From Halomarinibacterium sp034670265 (lineage in GTDB: Bacteria > Bacteroidota > Bacteroidia > Flavobacteriales > Flavobacteriaceae): DNA of 64,000 bases. The stretch is taken from positions 124,001-188,000 of the forward strand of contig JAXMNU010000006.1 in assembly GCA_034670265.1 (NCBI GenBank). Reading direction: 5' to 3'. Numbering within the stretch: position 1 is the stretch's first letter; the number at the start of each line of letters is the position of its first letter. Position numbers and translations under genes: made by a program. Below are positions 27,672 through 35,919 of this stretch, one piece after another. Below the pieces are notes generated by a model that was not told the DNA's origin, searched no databases, and saw only the letters and a list, made by a program, of their open reading frames with translations.

Positions 27672-28300
27672 TGAAGGTAGCAGTTTTAGATAAAAACGGA
27701 AAAGATACGGGAAGAAAGGTAGACCTTTCTAAAGACGTATTCGGTATAGAGCCAAACAACCACGCAGTATATCTTGATGTAAAGCAATTTCTTGCCAATC
27801 AAAGACAAGGAACGCATAAAGCAAAAGAGCGTGCAGAGATTACAGGTTCAACCAGAAAGATAAAAAAGCAAAAAGGAACTGGTACTGCCCGTGCGGGAAG
27901 TATCAAATCTGGAATCTTTAAAGGTGGTGGTCGTATGTTTGGACCAAGACCTAGAAATTATTCATTCAAATTGAATAAAAATCTAAAGCGATTAGCGCGT
28001 CGTTCTGCCTTAACAATGAAGGCAAATGATAATGCTATCGTGGTACTAGAGGACTTTACAATAGACACTCCTAAGACCAAAGAATTTACTTCAGTTTTAA
28101 AGTCGTTAGGACTTGAAAACAAAAAGTCTTTGTTTGTGTTGGGAGACTCAAATAATAATGTATATTTGTCGTCTCGTAATTTGAAAGGAACTGAAGTTGT
28201 AACAAACTCAGAATTAAGTACTTACAAAATTATGAATGCAAATAGCCTCGTGTTATTTGAAGGTTCTTTGGAAGAAATTGAACAAAACTTAAGTAAATAG
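27671..28300 (+). CDS. rplD: 50S ribosomal protein L4
   Basis: This protein of about 209 residues is L4, which lines the peptide exit tunnel and, in E. coli, autoregulates the S10 operon. The conserved tunnel-loop region is visible (KKQKGTGTARAGSIKSGIFKGGGRMFGPRPRNY). The frame extends upstream to 27626 inside rplC, but the ATG at 27671 gives the true MKVAVLDKNG start and overlaps the rplC stop by one base. Confidence 0.97.
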   Translation: MKVAVLDKNGKDTGRKVDLSKDVFGIEPNNHAVYLDVKQFLANQRQGTHKAKERAEITGSTRKIKKQKGTGTARAGSIKSGIFKGGGRMFGPRPRNYSFKLNKNLKRLARRSALTMKANDNAIVVLEDFTIDTPKTKEFTSVLKSLGLENKKSLFVLGDSNNNVYLSSRNLKGTEVVTNSELSTYKIMNANSLVLFEGSLEEIEQNLSK

Positions 28301-28307
28301 AAGCAAG

Positions 28308-28598
28308 ATGAATATCTTAATTAAACCTATTATTACAGAAAAAGCTACAAAAGATGCGGAAGATAACAACCGTTTTACATTTGTAGTAAACCCTAAGGCG
28401 AACAAGATTGAAATCAAAAATGCAGTGGAAGCTGCATATGGAGTTTCTGTTACACAAGTTCGCACAATGAATGTCCGCCCAGACAGACGTGTTCGTTATA
28501 CGAAAACGGGTGTCCAAACTGGTAAAACAACTGCTTATAAAAAAGCAGTAGTACAGGTGGCGGAAGGTGATACAATAGATTTTTACGCTAATATCTAA
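28308..28598 (+). CDS. rplW: 50S ribosomal protein L23
   Basis: This 96-residue protein is L23, which sits at the exit of the peptide tunnel and is the docking site for trigger factor and SRP. IIKPIITEKATK, NKIEIKNAVEAAYGVSVTQVRTMN and the AYKKAVVQVAEGDTIDF ending are typical. It follows rplD by 7 bases. Confidence 0.98.
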   Translation: MNILIKPIITEKATKDAEDNNRFTFVVNPKANKIEIKNAVEAAYGVSVTQVRTMNVRPDRRVRYTKTGVQTGKTTAYKKAVVQVAEGDTIDFYANI

Positions 28599-28623
28599 TT
28601 TTTAGATTTAAAGAAAGACAACA

Positions 28624-29448
28624 ATGTCAGTAAGAAAATTAAAGCCTATCACCCCGGGACAGCGTTTTAGAGTTGTAAATGGTTTTGACGCCATAACAAC
28701 TGATAAGCCGGAGAAGAGTTTACTCGCTCCGAAAAAACGTTCTGGTGGTAGAAATAGTCAAGGAAAAATGACCATGCGCTACGTAGGTGGTGGTCATAAA
28801 AAACGTTATAGAATCATAGATTTTAAACGTGATAAGCACGGTATTCCCGCAACCGTAGCTTCAATAGAATACGATCCAAACCGTACCGCTTTTATAGCCT
28901 TGGTAAATTACCAAGATGGTGAAAAGCGTTATATCATTGCTCAAAATGGTCTTCAGGTAGGTCAAAATATTGTTTCAGGTGAGAGCGTAGCTCCAGAAAT
29001 TGGAAACAGTATGGTTCTAGAAAATATACCATTAGGTACAATCATTTCTTGTATTGAACTTCATCCAGGTCAAGGTGCTGTTATGGCACGTAGTGCTGGT
29101 GCATTTGCTCAGTTAATGGCTCGTGATGGTAAGTATGCAACTGTGAAACTTCCTTCTGGTGAAACTAGAATGATTCTTTCAGCTTGTATGGCAACTATTG
29201 GAGCTGTTTCAAACAGTGATCATCAGTTAATGGTTTCTGGTAAAGCTGGTAGATCTAGATGGTTAGGTAGACGTCCGCGTACAAGACCAGTGGTTATGAA
29301 CCCAGTAGATCACCCAATGGGAGGTGGAGAAGGAAAATCTTCAGGAGGACATCCTCGTTCTAGAAAGGGTATTCCAGCAAAAGGATACAGAACCCGTTCT
29401 AAAACTAAAGCAAGTAACAAATACATTATAGAACGTAGAAAGAAATAA
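28624..29448 (+). CDS. rplB: 50S ribosomal protein L2
   Basis: This 274-residue protein is L2, needed for subunit association and peptidyl-transferase function. KPITPGQRFRVV, the ARSAGAFAQLMARDGKYATVKLPSG core and the C-terminal MNPVDHPMGGGEGKSSGG motif with its functional histidine are present. It lies between rplW and rpsS in the normal S10-operon order. Confidence 0.98.
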   Translation: MSVRKLKPITPGQRFRVVNGFDAITTDKPEKSLLAPKKRSGGRNSQGKMTMRYVGGGHKKRYRIIDFKRDKHGIPATVASIEYDPNRTAFIALVNYQDGEKRYIIAQNGLQVGQNIVSGESVAPEIGNSMVLENIPLGTIISCIELHPGQGAVMARSAGAFAQLMARDGKYATVKLPSGETRMILSACMATIGAVSNSDHQLMVSGKAGRSRWLGRRPRTRPVVMNPVDHPMGGGEGKSSGGHPRSRKGIPAKGYRTRSKTKASNKYIIERRKK

Positions 29449-29451
29449 GTT

Positions 29452-29730
29452 ATGGCAAGATCATTAAAAAAAGGACCTTACGTTCACTACAAATTAGACC
29501 AAAAAGTTCAACAAAATGTTGAGTCTAACAAGAAAACCGTTATCAAAACCTGGTCACGTGCTTCTATGATTACTCCAGACTTTGTTGGACAAACCATCGC
29601 GGTGCATAACGGAAAGCAATTTGTTCCTGTGTATGTAACCGAAAACATGGTAGGACATAAATTAGGAGAATTTTCGCCAACAAGATCATTCCGTGGTCAT
29701 GCAGGTGCTAAAAACAAAGGAAAAAAATAA
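29452..29730 (+). CDS. rpsS: 30S ribosomal protein S19
   Basis: This 92-residue protein is S19 of the 30S head. MARSLKKGPYV, WSRASMITPDFVGQTIAVHNGK and the LGEFSPTRSFRGHAG motif are conserved. It starts 3 bases after the rplB stop and ends 6 bases before rplV. Confidence 0.98.
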   Translation: MARSLKKGPYVHYKLDQKVQQNVESNKKTVIKTWSRASMITPDFVGQTIAVHNGKQFVPVYVTENMVGHKLGEFSPTRSFRGHAGAKNKGKK

Positions 29731-29736
29731 TAAGCC

Positions 29737-30147
29737 ATGGGAGTTCGTAAAAGAGAAAGAGCAGAACAAATCAAGGAAGCGAAGAAGACACAGTATTTCG
29801 CTAAGTTGAATAATTGCCCTACTTCACCAAGAAAAATGCGTCTGATGGCAGACCTAATTCGTGGAGAAAAAGTAGATAAAGCGCTTAGTATTTTAAAATT
29901 TAGTCAAAAAGAATCCTCTCGTCGCTTAGAGAAGTTACTTCTTTCGGCAATTGCTAACTGGCAATCTAAGAATGAAGATGCTTCTGTCGAAGATGCAAAT
30001 CTTTTTGTTAAAGAAATTCGTGTTGATGGAGGTACTATGTTAAAAAGACTTCGTACTGCTCCACAAGGACGCGCACACAGAATAAGAAAACGTTCCAACC
30101 ATGTAACACTGGTTTTAGGAGCTAACGATAACACACAAAGCAAGTAA
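29737..30147 (+). CDS. rplV: 50S ribosomal protein L22
   Basis: This 136-residue protein is L22, whose long beta-hairpin reaches into the exit tunnel. The N-terminal NCPTSPRKMRLMADLIRG segment and the VDGGTMLKRLRTAPQGRAHRIRKRSNHVT hairpin region are diagnostic. The N terminus is extended by about 20 charged residues relative to E. coli L22, as is usual in Bacteroidota. Confidence 0.98.
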   Translation: MGVRKRERAEQIKEAKKTQYFAKLNNCPTSPRKMRLMADLIRGEKVDKALSILKFSQKESSRRLEKLLLSAIANWQSKNEDASVEDANLFVKEIRVDGGTMLKRLRTAPQGRAHRIRKRSNHVTLVLGANDNTQSK

Positions 30148-30151
30148 TTAA

Positions 30152-30874
30152 ATGGGACAGAAGACAAATCCAATCGGGAATCGCTTAGGTATCATTAGAG
30201 GATGGGAATCCAACTGGTACGGAGGCAACGACTACGGCGATAAATTAGCCGAAGACGACAAGATTAGAAAATATATCCATGCTCGTTTAAGCAAAGCTAG
30301 TGTGTCAAGGGTAATTATTGAGCGTACTCTTAAACTTGTAACCGTTACTATCACTACTGCTCGCCCTGGTATTATTATTGGGAAAGGTGGACAAGAGGTA
30401 GACAAGTTAAAAGAAGAGCTTAAGAATATTACAGGTAAAGATGTACAAATAAACATCCACGAGATTAAAAGACCTGAGCTAGATGCGTTTCTAGTTGCAG
30501 CCAGTATCGCAAGACAAATCGAGAATCGTATCTCTTATCGTCGTGCTATTAAAATGGCTATTGCAGCAACCATGCGTATGAATGCCGAAGGTATAAAAGT
30601 TCAAATCTCGGGTCGTTTGAATGGTGCAGAAATGGCACGTTCAGAAGGCTATAAGGAGGGACGTATTCCTTTATCAACCTTTAGAGCCGATATTGACTAT
30701 GCTTTAGTAGAAGCACACACTACTTATGGTAGATTGGGTGTAAAAGTATGGATAATGAAAGGCGAAGTATATGGTAAAAGAGAGCTTTCACCATTAGTTG
30801 GAATGTCCAACAAGAAATCTGGAAAAGGAAATTCTGGTCGAGGTGGTAACAAATCACGTCGTAACAGAAAGTAA
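30152..30874 (+). CDS. rpsC: 30S ribosomal protein S3
   Basis: This 240-residue protein is S3, part of the mRNA entry tunnel and helicase. MGQKTNPIGNRLGIIRGWESNW, the KH domain with RPGIIIGKGGQEVDKL and the C-terminal GRLNGAEMARSE and LSTFRADIDYA segments are seen. A basic Gly-rich tail (GKGNSGRGGNKSRRNRK) ends the protein. It starts 4 bases after rplV. Confidence 0.98.
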   Translation: MGQKTNPIGNRLGIIRGWESNWYGGNDYGDKLAEDDKIRKYIHARLSKASVSRVIIERTLKLVTVTITTARPGIIIGKGGQEVDKLKEELKNITGKDVQINIHEIKRPELDAFLVAASIARQIENRISYRRAIKMAIAATMRMNAEGIKVQISGRLNGAEMARSEGYKEGRIPLSTFRADIDYALVEAHTTYGRLGVKVWIMKGEVYGKRELSPLVGMSNKKSGKGNSGRGGNKSRRNRK

Positions 30875-30894
30875 TTTTTTAAAGAAAAGAAAAA

Positions 30895-31314
30895 ATGTTA
30901 CAACCTAAAAGAACAAAATACCGTAAAACCCAAAAAGGCCGTATGAAAGGTGTTGCTGGAAGAGGAAACCAGTTATCCTACGGAACCTTTGGTATCAAAT
31001 CTTTAGATCAAAATTTCTTGACAGCACGTCAAATTGAAGCTGCTCGTATTGCTGCTACCCGTTATATGAAAAGAGAAGGGTCTCTCTGGATAATGATTTT
31101 TCCAGATAAGCCCATCACGAAGAAACCTCTAGAGGTACGTATGGGTAAAGGTAAAGGAGCTGTGGAATATTGGGTGGCTGTCGTTAAACCTGGAAGAGTA
31201 TTGTTTGAAGTTTCTGGAGTTACTTTAGAAACTGCAAAAGAAGCATTACGATTGGCAGCTCAAAAGCTACCTGTAAAAACCAAGTTTATCATGTCTAGAG
31301 ATTATCAAGCTTAA
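30895..31314 (+). CDS. rplP: 50S ribosomal protein L16
   Basis: This 139-residue protein is L16, located near the A-site tRNA elbow. MLQPKRTKYRK, RGNQLSYGTFGIKSLD, ARIAATRYMKREGSLWI and VRMGKGKGAVEYWVAVVKPGR are family-typical. It is in the expected position between rpsC and rpmC. Confidence 0.98.
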   Translation: MLQPKRTKYRKTQKGRMKGVAGRGNQLSYGTFGIKSLDQNFLTARQIEAARIAATRYMKREGSLWIMIFPDKPITKKPLEVRMGKGKGAVEYWVAVVKPGRVLFEVSGVTLETAKEALRLAAQKLPVKTKFIMSRDYQA

Positions 31315-31332
31315 TTTTTTGAATTTGTGAAT

Positions 31333-31524
31333 ATGAAACAATCAGAAATAAAAGAGGCATCAACAGTAGAGCTACAAGAGAAATTAGCCGAAATTACAAA
31401 AGCTAATACAGATCTTAAAATTGCTCACGCTATATCACCGTTGGAAAATCCAATTCAGTTAAAAACTCAAAGAAGAGTTATTGCTAGAATTGCGACAGAA
31501 CTAACTAAAAGAGAAGTGCAATAA
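31333..31524 (+). CDS. rpmC: 50S ribosomal protein L29
   Basis: This 63-residue helical protein is L29, which borders the tunnel exit next to L23. MKQSEIKEASTVELQEKL and the LENPIQLKTQRRVIARIATEL helix are typical. The frame opens at a GTG two codons upstream (31327), but the ATG at 31333 gives the standard N terminus and is preferred. Confidence 0.95.
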   Translation: MKQSEIKEASTVELQEKLAEITKANTDLKIAHAISPLENPIQLKTQRRVIARIATELTKREVQ

Positions 31525-31539
31525 TTGTACAGCTGAAAG

Positions 31540-31803
31540 ATGGAAGAAACTAAAAGAAATTTAAGAAAAGAACGTATAGGGGTAGTAACTAGCAATAAAA
31601 TGGAAAAATCCATTGTCGTTAGTGAAGTAAAAAAAGTAAAACACCCTATGTACGGAAAGTTCGTGTTAAAAACGAAAAAATACGTTGCACACGACGAGAA
31701 AAACGACTGTAACGAAGGCGATACTGTAAAGATCATGGAAACACGACCTTTAAGTAAAACCAAGTGCTGGCGATTAGTAGAAATAATTGAAAGAGCGAAG
31801 TAA
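31540..31803 (+). CDS. rpsQ: 30S ribosomal protein S17
   Basis: This 87-residue OB-fold protein is S17, an early 16S rRNA-binding protein. RKERIGVVTSNKMEKSIVV, HPMYGKFV and GDTVKIMETRPLSKTKCWRLVEI are conserved. It lies 15 bases after rpmC and 2 bases before rplN. Confidence 0.98.
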   Translation: MEETKRNLRKERIGVVTSNKMEKSIVVSEVKKVKHPMYGKFVLKTKKYVAHDEKNDCNEGDTVKIMETRPLSKTKCWRLVEIIERAK

Positions 31804-31805
31804 TC

Positions 31806-32174
31806 ATGATACAACAAGAATCAAGACTTAAAGTAGCAGATAACACAGGAGCCAAAGAAGTACTTTGTATCCGTGTTCTGGGAGGTACCAAAAGAAGGTA
31901 TGCTTCAATAGGAGACAAAATTGTTGTTACTGTAAAAGAAGCGACTCCTAATGGAAACATTAAAAAAGGAAGCGTTTCAACTGCAGTTGTGGTACGTACG
32001 GTAAAAGAAGTAAGAAGACCAGACGGTTCTTACATTCGTTTCGATGACAATGCATGTGTACTTCTTAACCCACAAGGTGAGATGAGAGGAACTCGTGTAT
32101 TTGGACCTGTAGCACGTGAGCTTCGTGATAAGCAATTTATGAAAATAGTATCATTAGCACCAGAGGTGCTTTAA
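31806..32174 (+). CDS. rplN: 50S ribosomal protein L14
   Basis: This 122-residue protein is L14, which forms intersubunit bridges and contacts RsfS. MIQQESRLKVADNTGAKEVLCIRVLGG, FDDNACVLLNPQGEMRGTRVFGPVARELR and the MKIVSLAPEVL ending match the family. It opens the spc part of the cluster. Confidence 0.98.
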   Translation: MIQQESRLKVADNTGAKEVLCIRVLGGTKRRYASIGDKIVVTVKEATPNGNIKKGSVSTAVVVRTVKEVRRPDGSYIRFDDNACVLLNPQGEMRGTRVFGPVARELRDKQFMKIVSLAPEVL

Positions 32175-32188
32175 TACGAAAACAAACG

Positions 32189-32503
32189 ATGGGAAAGCTT
32201 AAAATAAAAACCGGAGATACTGTACTTGTTACTGCTGGAGACCACAAAGGTTCAGAAGGTAAAGTAATGCGTATCATTCGTGAAAAGAATAAAGCAATAG
32301 TTGAAGGAGTTAATCTGGTAAAGAAACATGAGAAGCCAAGTGCGGCGAGTCCTCAAGGTGGAATTTCCGAAAAAGAAGCTCCTATTCATATTTCTAATCT
32401 TTCATTAAAAGATCCTAAGTCTGGTGAAGCCACACGTGTTGGATATAAAATGGAAGACGATAAAAAAGTACGATTTGCTAAAAAATCGAATCAAGTATTA
32501 TAG
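32189..32503 (+). CDS. rplX: 50S ribosomal protein L24
   Basis: This 104-residue KOW-domain protein is L24, a 23S rRNA assembly initiator. KIKTGDTVLVTAGDHKGSEGKVMRI and the GVNLVKKHEKPSAASPQGGISEKEAPIHISN region are diagnostic. It follows rplN by 14 bases and ends 2 bases before rplE. Confidence 0.98.
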   Translation: MGKLKIKTGDTVLVTAGDHKGSEGKVMRIIREKNKAIVEGVNLVKKHEKPSAASPQGGISEKEAPIHISNLSLKDPKSGEATRVGYKMEDDKKVRFAKKSNQVL

Positions 32504-32505
32504 TT

Positions 32506-33057
32506 ATGGCATATACACCAAGACTTAAAGAAGAATATAAGAGCAGAGTAATTAATGCTCTTACAGACGAATTTGGCTACAAAAATGTAATGCAAGTTCC
32601 AAAACTAGAGCGCATTGTTGTGTCTCAAGGAGTTGGGAGTGCTGTGGCTGATAAGAAGTTGATAGAAAATTCTGTAGAAGAATTAACTAAAATCACAGGG
32701 CAAAAAGCTGTTCCAACACTTTCCAAAAAGGACGTTGCTACATTTAAGCTGCGTAAGGGAATGCCTATTGGAACTAGAGTTACCCTTCGTGGTGAGAGAA
32801 TGTATGAGTTTTTAGATAGACTTATTACATCTGCTTTACCTCGAGTACGTGATTTTGGAGGAATTAAAGCTACTGGCTTTGATGGTAGAGGTAACTACTC
32901 ATTAGGTGTTACCGAGCAAATTATTTTTCCTGAAATCGATATCGATAAAGTGAAGAAAATTGAAGGAATGAATATTACATTCGTGACTTCTGCTCAAACA
33001 GACCAAGAAGCAAAATCATTATTAACCGAACTAGGTTTACCCTTTAAAAAGAACTAA
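32506..33057 (+). CDS. rplE: 50S ribosomal protein L5
   Basis: This 183-residue protein is L5, which binds 5S rRNA and contacts the P-site tRNA. LKEEYKSRVINALTDEFGYKNVMQVPKLERIVVSQGVG, ITGQKAVPTLSKKDVATFKLRKGMPIG and the GRGNYSLGVTEQIIFPEID segment are present. Length is normal. Confidence 0.98.
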   Translation: MAYTPRLKEEYKSRVINALTDEFGYKNVMQVPKLERIVVSQGVGSAVADKKLIENSVEELTKITGQKAVPTLSKKDVATFKLRKGMPIGTRVTLRGERMYEFLDRLITSALPRVRDFGGIKATGFDGRGNYSLGVTEQIIFPEIDIDKVKKIEGMNITFVTSAQTDQEAKSLLTELGLPFKKN

Positions 33058-33060
33058 GAG

Positions 33061-33330
33061 ATGGCTAAAGAATCAATGAAAGCCCGCGAGGTAAAAAGAG
33101 CAAAAACGGTTGCAAAATATGCTGAAAAACGCAAAGCTTTAAAAGAAGCTGGTGATTATGAAGCATTACAAAAGCTGCCAAAAAATGCTTCTCCTATTCG
33201 TATGCACAATCGTTGCAAACTTACAGGAAGACCTAAAGGCTATATGAGAACTTTTGGGATTTCACGTGTTACGTTTCGTGAAATGGCCAATCAAGGACTT
33301 ATTCCAGGAGTAAGAAAAGCTAGCTGGTAA
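33061..33330 (+). CDS. rpsN: 30S ribosomal protein S14 (zinc-free form)
   Basis: This 89-residue protein is S14 of the 30S head. It is the longer, C-minus form: the CxxC zinc-ribbon cysteines of the short form are absent and only one cysteine (in MHNRCKLTGRPKGY) remains. The FGISRVTFREMANQGLIPGVRKASW ending is typical. It starts 3 bases after rplE. The 67 bases after it, before rpsH, fold into a clear hairpin. Confidence 0.98.
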   Translation: MAKESMKAREVKRAKTVAKYAEKRKALKEAGDYEALQKLPKNASPIRMHNRCKLTGRPKGYMRTFGISRVTFREMANQGLIPGVRKASW

Positions 33331-33346
33331 AAAAAAGAGTTTAATG

Positions 33347-33383
33347 GGGTGAAGGTTTCAGGAGAATCTGGAAAACCACATCC
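33347..33383 (+). promoter_or_regulatory. structured RNA element upstream of rpsH (candidate ribosomal leader)
   Basis: The rpsN-rpsH gap can fold as stacked helices: outer GGGTG (33347-33351) with CATCC (33379-33383, one G-T pair), then GGTTT (33354-33358) with AAACC (33373-33377), then CAG (33359-33361) with CTG (33368-33370) around a GAGAAT loop, with a GA bulge at 33371-33372. It ends 14 bases before the rpsH ATG. An S8-binding autoregulatory site is a reasonable guess, since S8 is the spc-operon regulator in E. coli. Confidence 0.5.
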
Positions 33384-33397
33384 ACTAATTTATATAA

Positions 33398-33799
33398 ATG
33401 AACACAGATCCAATTTCAGATTTTCTAACTAGAGTTAGAAATGCAGTAAAAGCTGGTCACCGCGTTGTCGAGGTGCCTGCTTCAAATTTAAAAAAGGAAA
33501 TCACAAAGATTCTTTTTGAACAAGGATATATTTTAAGTTACAAATTTGAGGAAGGAAAAAATCCTCAAGGAACTATAAAAATAGCCTTAAAGTATGATAA
33601 GCTTACAAAAGACCCAGTTATCAAAAAGATTCAAAGAATAAGTAAACCAGGTTTGCGTAAGTATGCAGGTGCTGATGAAATGCCAAGAATTTTGAATGGT
33701 TTAGGTATTGCCGTTGTTTCAACTTCAGTAGGAGTAATGACAGGAAAGCAAGCCAAAGCTCAAAATGTAGGTGGTGAAGTATTGTGTTACGTTTACTAA
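33398..33799 (+). CDS. rpsH: 30S ribosomal protein S8
   Basis: This 133-residue protein is S8, a central-domain 16S rRNA binder and the spc-operon translational repressor in E. coli. MNTDPISDFLTRVRNA, the KPGLRKYAGADEMPRILNGLGIAVVSTSVGVMTGKQA core and the final VGGEVLCYVY match the family. It is preceded by a foldable 37-base element at 33347-33383 that could be its binding site. Confidence 0.98.
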   Translation: MNTDPISDFLTRVRNAVKAGHRVVEVPASNLKKEITKILFEQGYILSYKFEEGKNPQGTIKIALKYDKLTKDPVIKKIQRISKPGLRKYAGADEMPRILNGLGIAVVSTSVGVMTGKQAKAQNVGGEVLCYVY

Positions 33800-33811
33800 A
33801 ATAACCAAGAA

Positions 33812-34354
33812 ATGTCAAGAATAGGTAATAACCCCGTAGCAATTCCAGATGGTGTAACTGTTGAAGTTAAAGACAGTACAATTACCGTTAAAGGAAAATT
33901 AGGCGAGTTAACCCAAGAGTTTGAAGCGGTTAGCGTAAAAGTTGAAGAAGGAAATGTTTTTGTAGAACGCCCTTCTGATGCAAAAGATCACAGAGCAAAA
34001 CACGGTCTTTACAGATCGTTAGTTAATAACATGATTAAAGGTGTTTCCACTGGTTGGACTAAGCAACTTGAATTAGTAGGTGTGGGTTACCGTGCTTCTA
34101 ACCAAGGTCAAAAATTGGATTTAGCAGTTGGGTTTTCACATAACATTGTGTTAGACATTGCTCCAGAGGTGAAAGTTGAAACAACCACCGAAAAAGGTAA
34201 GAATCCTATTGTAAAATTAACTTCTCACGATAAACAATTAGTAGGACAAGTTGCTGCTAAGATTAGAGCTTTCCGTAAGCCAGAGCCTTACAAAGGAAAA
34301 GGAATCAAGTTTGTTGGAGAACAATTAAGAAGAAAAGCAGGTAAATCTGCATAA
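33812..34354 (+). CDS. rplF: 50S ribosomal protein L6
   Basis: This 180-residue protein is L6, near the factor-binding site of the 50S subunit. MSRIGNNPVAIPDGV, GLYRSLVNNMIKGVSTGWTKQLELVGVGYRA and the EPYKGKGIKFVGEQLRRKAGKSA ending are typical. It lies 12 bases after rpsH. Confidence 0.98.
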   Translation: MSRIGNNPVAIPDGVTVEVKDSTITVKGKLGELTQEFEAVSVKVEEGNVFVERPSDAKDHRAKHGLYRSLVNNMIKGVSTGWTKQLELVGVGYRASNQGQKLDLAVGFSHNIVLDIAPEVKVETTTEKGKNPIVKLTSHDKQLVGQVAAKIRAFRKPEPYKGKGIKFVGEQLRRKAGKSA

Positions 34355-34365
34355 GCATATAAGTT

Positions 34366-34722
34366 ATGGCATTATCTAAACAAGAAAGAAGAGATAGAAT
34401 TCGCTTCAGAATTAGAAAAACTGTATCAGGAACAGAACAACGTCCACGTTTGGCTGTATTCAGAAGCAATAAAGAAATTTATGCGCAACTTATTGATGAT
34501 GTAAGTGGTAAGACAATTACAGCAGCTTCATCAAGAGATAAAGGTATCGATGTTTCAAAAGTAAACAAAAGCGAAGCTGCCAAATTGGTAGGAAAAGCAA
34601 TTGCCGAAAAAGCTGTGAAAGCAGGTGTTGAAGCAATCACTTTTGATAGAGGAGGTTACCTATATCACGGAAGAGTAAAATCATTAGCAGAAGGAGCTCG
34701 TGAGGGCGGATTAAAATTTTAA
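34366..34722 (+). CDS. rplR: 50S ribosomal protein L18
   Basis: This 118-residue protein is L18, a 5S rRNA-binding protein. RIRFRIRKTVSGTEQRPRLAVFRSNKEIYAQLIDD, the GVEAITFDRGGYLYHGRVKSLAEGAREGGLKF ending and the spacing to rpsE (3 bases) are normal for the spc operon. Confidence 0.98.
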   Translation: MALSKQERRDRIRFRIRKTVSGTEQRPRLAVFRSNKEIYAQLIDDVSGKTITAASSRDKGIDVSKVNKSEAAKLVGKAIAEKAVKAGVEAITFDRGGYLYHGRVKSLAEGAREGGLKF

Positions 34723-34725
34723 GAT

Positions 34726-35250
34726 ATGTATCAAGATTATAAAAACGTAGAGATTGTAAAACCTGGAGGTCTTGAATTAAAAGATCGTTTGGTAGGAGTA
34801 CAACGTGTTACTAAAGTTACCAAAGGAGGTAGAGCATTTGGATTTTCTGCTATTGTTGTTGTAGGTGATGAAAATGGTGTAGTAGGTCAAGGACTTGGAA
34901 AGTCTAAAGATGTTGCTAGCGCAATTGCAAAAGCCATCGAGGACGCTAAGAAAAACTTGGTACGTATTCCACTAAATAAAGCAACACTTCCTCACGAACA
35001 AAAAGGAAAATACGGTGGGGCAAGAGTAACATTATTACCTGCTGCGCCTGGTACAGGAGTTATTGCTGGTGGAGCCGTACGTGCTGTATTGGAAGCCGTT
35101 GGAGTACACGATGTATTATCTAAGTCTCAAGGATCATCAAACCCTCACAACGTTGTAAAAGCTACTTTTGATGCATTATTACAATTACGTAGTGCGGAAA
35201 CTGTTGCTAAACAAAGAGGAATTTCATTAGAGAAATTGTTTAAAGGATAA
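34726..35250 (+). CDS. rpsE: 30S ribosomal protein S5
   Basis: This 174-residue protein is S5, important for decoding accuracy and mRNA unwinding. LKDRLVGVQRVTKVTKGGRAFGFSAIVVVGDENG, the GKSKDVASAIAKA helix and the APGTGVIAGGAVRAVLEAVGVHDVLSKS core are present. It is followed by the short rpmD gene after 12 bases. Confidence 0.98.
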   Translation: MYQDYKNVEIVKPGGLELKDRLVGVQRVTKVTKGGRAFGFSAIVVVGDENGVVGQGLGKSKDVASAIAKAIEDAKKNLVRIPLNKATLPHEQKGKYGGARVTLLPAAPGTGVIAGGAVRAVLEAVGVHDVLSKSQGSSNPHNVVKATFDALLQLRSAETVAKQRGISLEKLFKG

Positions 35251-35262
35251 AATACCAAAGAC

Positions 35263-35442
35263 ATGGCAAAAATTAAAATAACTAAAGTACGAAGCGATAT
35301 TAATCGTACAGCTACCCAAAAAAGAACTTTAGCATCTTTAGGTCTTAGAAAAATGGGTCAGACAGTAGAGCATGATGATACGCCAACTATTCTTGGTATG
35401 GTAAAAAAAGTTAGTCACCTAGTTTCAGTTGAAACTAAATAA
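35263..35442 (+). CDS. rpmD: 50S ribosomal protein L30
   Basis: A 59-residue protein is encoded from the ATG at 35263 to the TAA at 35440-35442. The sequence MAKIKITKVRS, then RTLASLGLRKMGQTVEHDDT and PTILGMVKKVSHLV, is a textbook L30. It lies in the standard place between rpsE and rplO, 11 bases before rplO. Confidence 0.97.
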   Translation: MAKIKITKVRSDINRTATQKRTLASLGLRKMGQTVEHDDTPTILGMVKKVSHLVSVETK

Positions 35443-35453
35443 GATATACAGAA

Positions 35454-35906
35454 ATGGATTTAAGTAATTTAAAACCAGCTGAAGGTTCAGTAAAAAAAGA
35501 AGCAAAACGCGTAGGTCGTGGACAAGGTTCAGGTAAAGGCGGTACTGCTACTCGTGGACATAAAGGAGCGAAGTCTCGTTCAGGTTATTCTAAGAAATTA
35601 GGATTTGAAGGAGGACAAATGCCTTTACAACGTCGTGTTCCTAAGTTTGGCTTCACAAACGTGAACCGTAAAGAGTACCAAGGTGTAAATCTTGATACGC
35701 TTCAGGAATTGGTAGACAATAAAAAAATAAAAGATACAGTAGATTTTGATACACTTGTTGGTTTAGGACTTGCAGGTAAGAATGAAATGGTCAAGATATT
35801 AGGAAGAGGAGAATTAAAATCAAAATTAAAAGTATCTGCTCATAAATTTACCGCATCTGCAAAAGCTGCTATAGAAGGAGCTGGTGGGGAAGCAGTAACA
35901 TTATAA
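35454..35906 (+). CDS. rplO: 50S ribosomal protein L15
   Basis: This 150-residue protein is L15, which binds 23S rRNA late in 50S assembly. MDLSNLKPAEGSVKKEAKRVGRGQGSGKGGTATRGHKGAKSRSG-type N terminus, the FEGGQMPLQRRVPKFGFTN segment and the C-terminal AIEGAGGEAVTL are diagnostic. secY follows after 13 bases. Confidence 0.98.
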   Translation: MDLSNLKPAEGSVKKEAKRVGRGQGSGKGGTATRGHKGAKSRSGYSKKLGFEGGQMPLQRRVPKFGFTNVNRKEYQGVNLDTLQELVDNKKIKDTVDFDTLVGLGLAGKNEMVKILGRGELKSKLKVSAHKFTASAKAAIEGAGGEAVTL

Positions 35907-35919
35907 TTTTTTTGACAGG

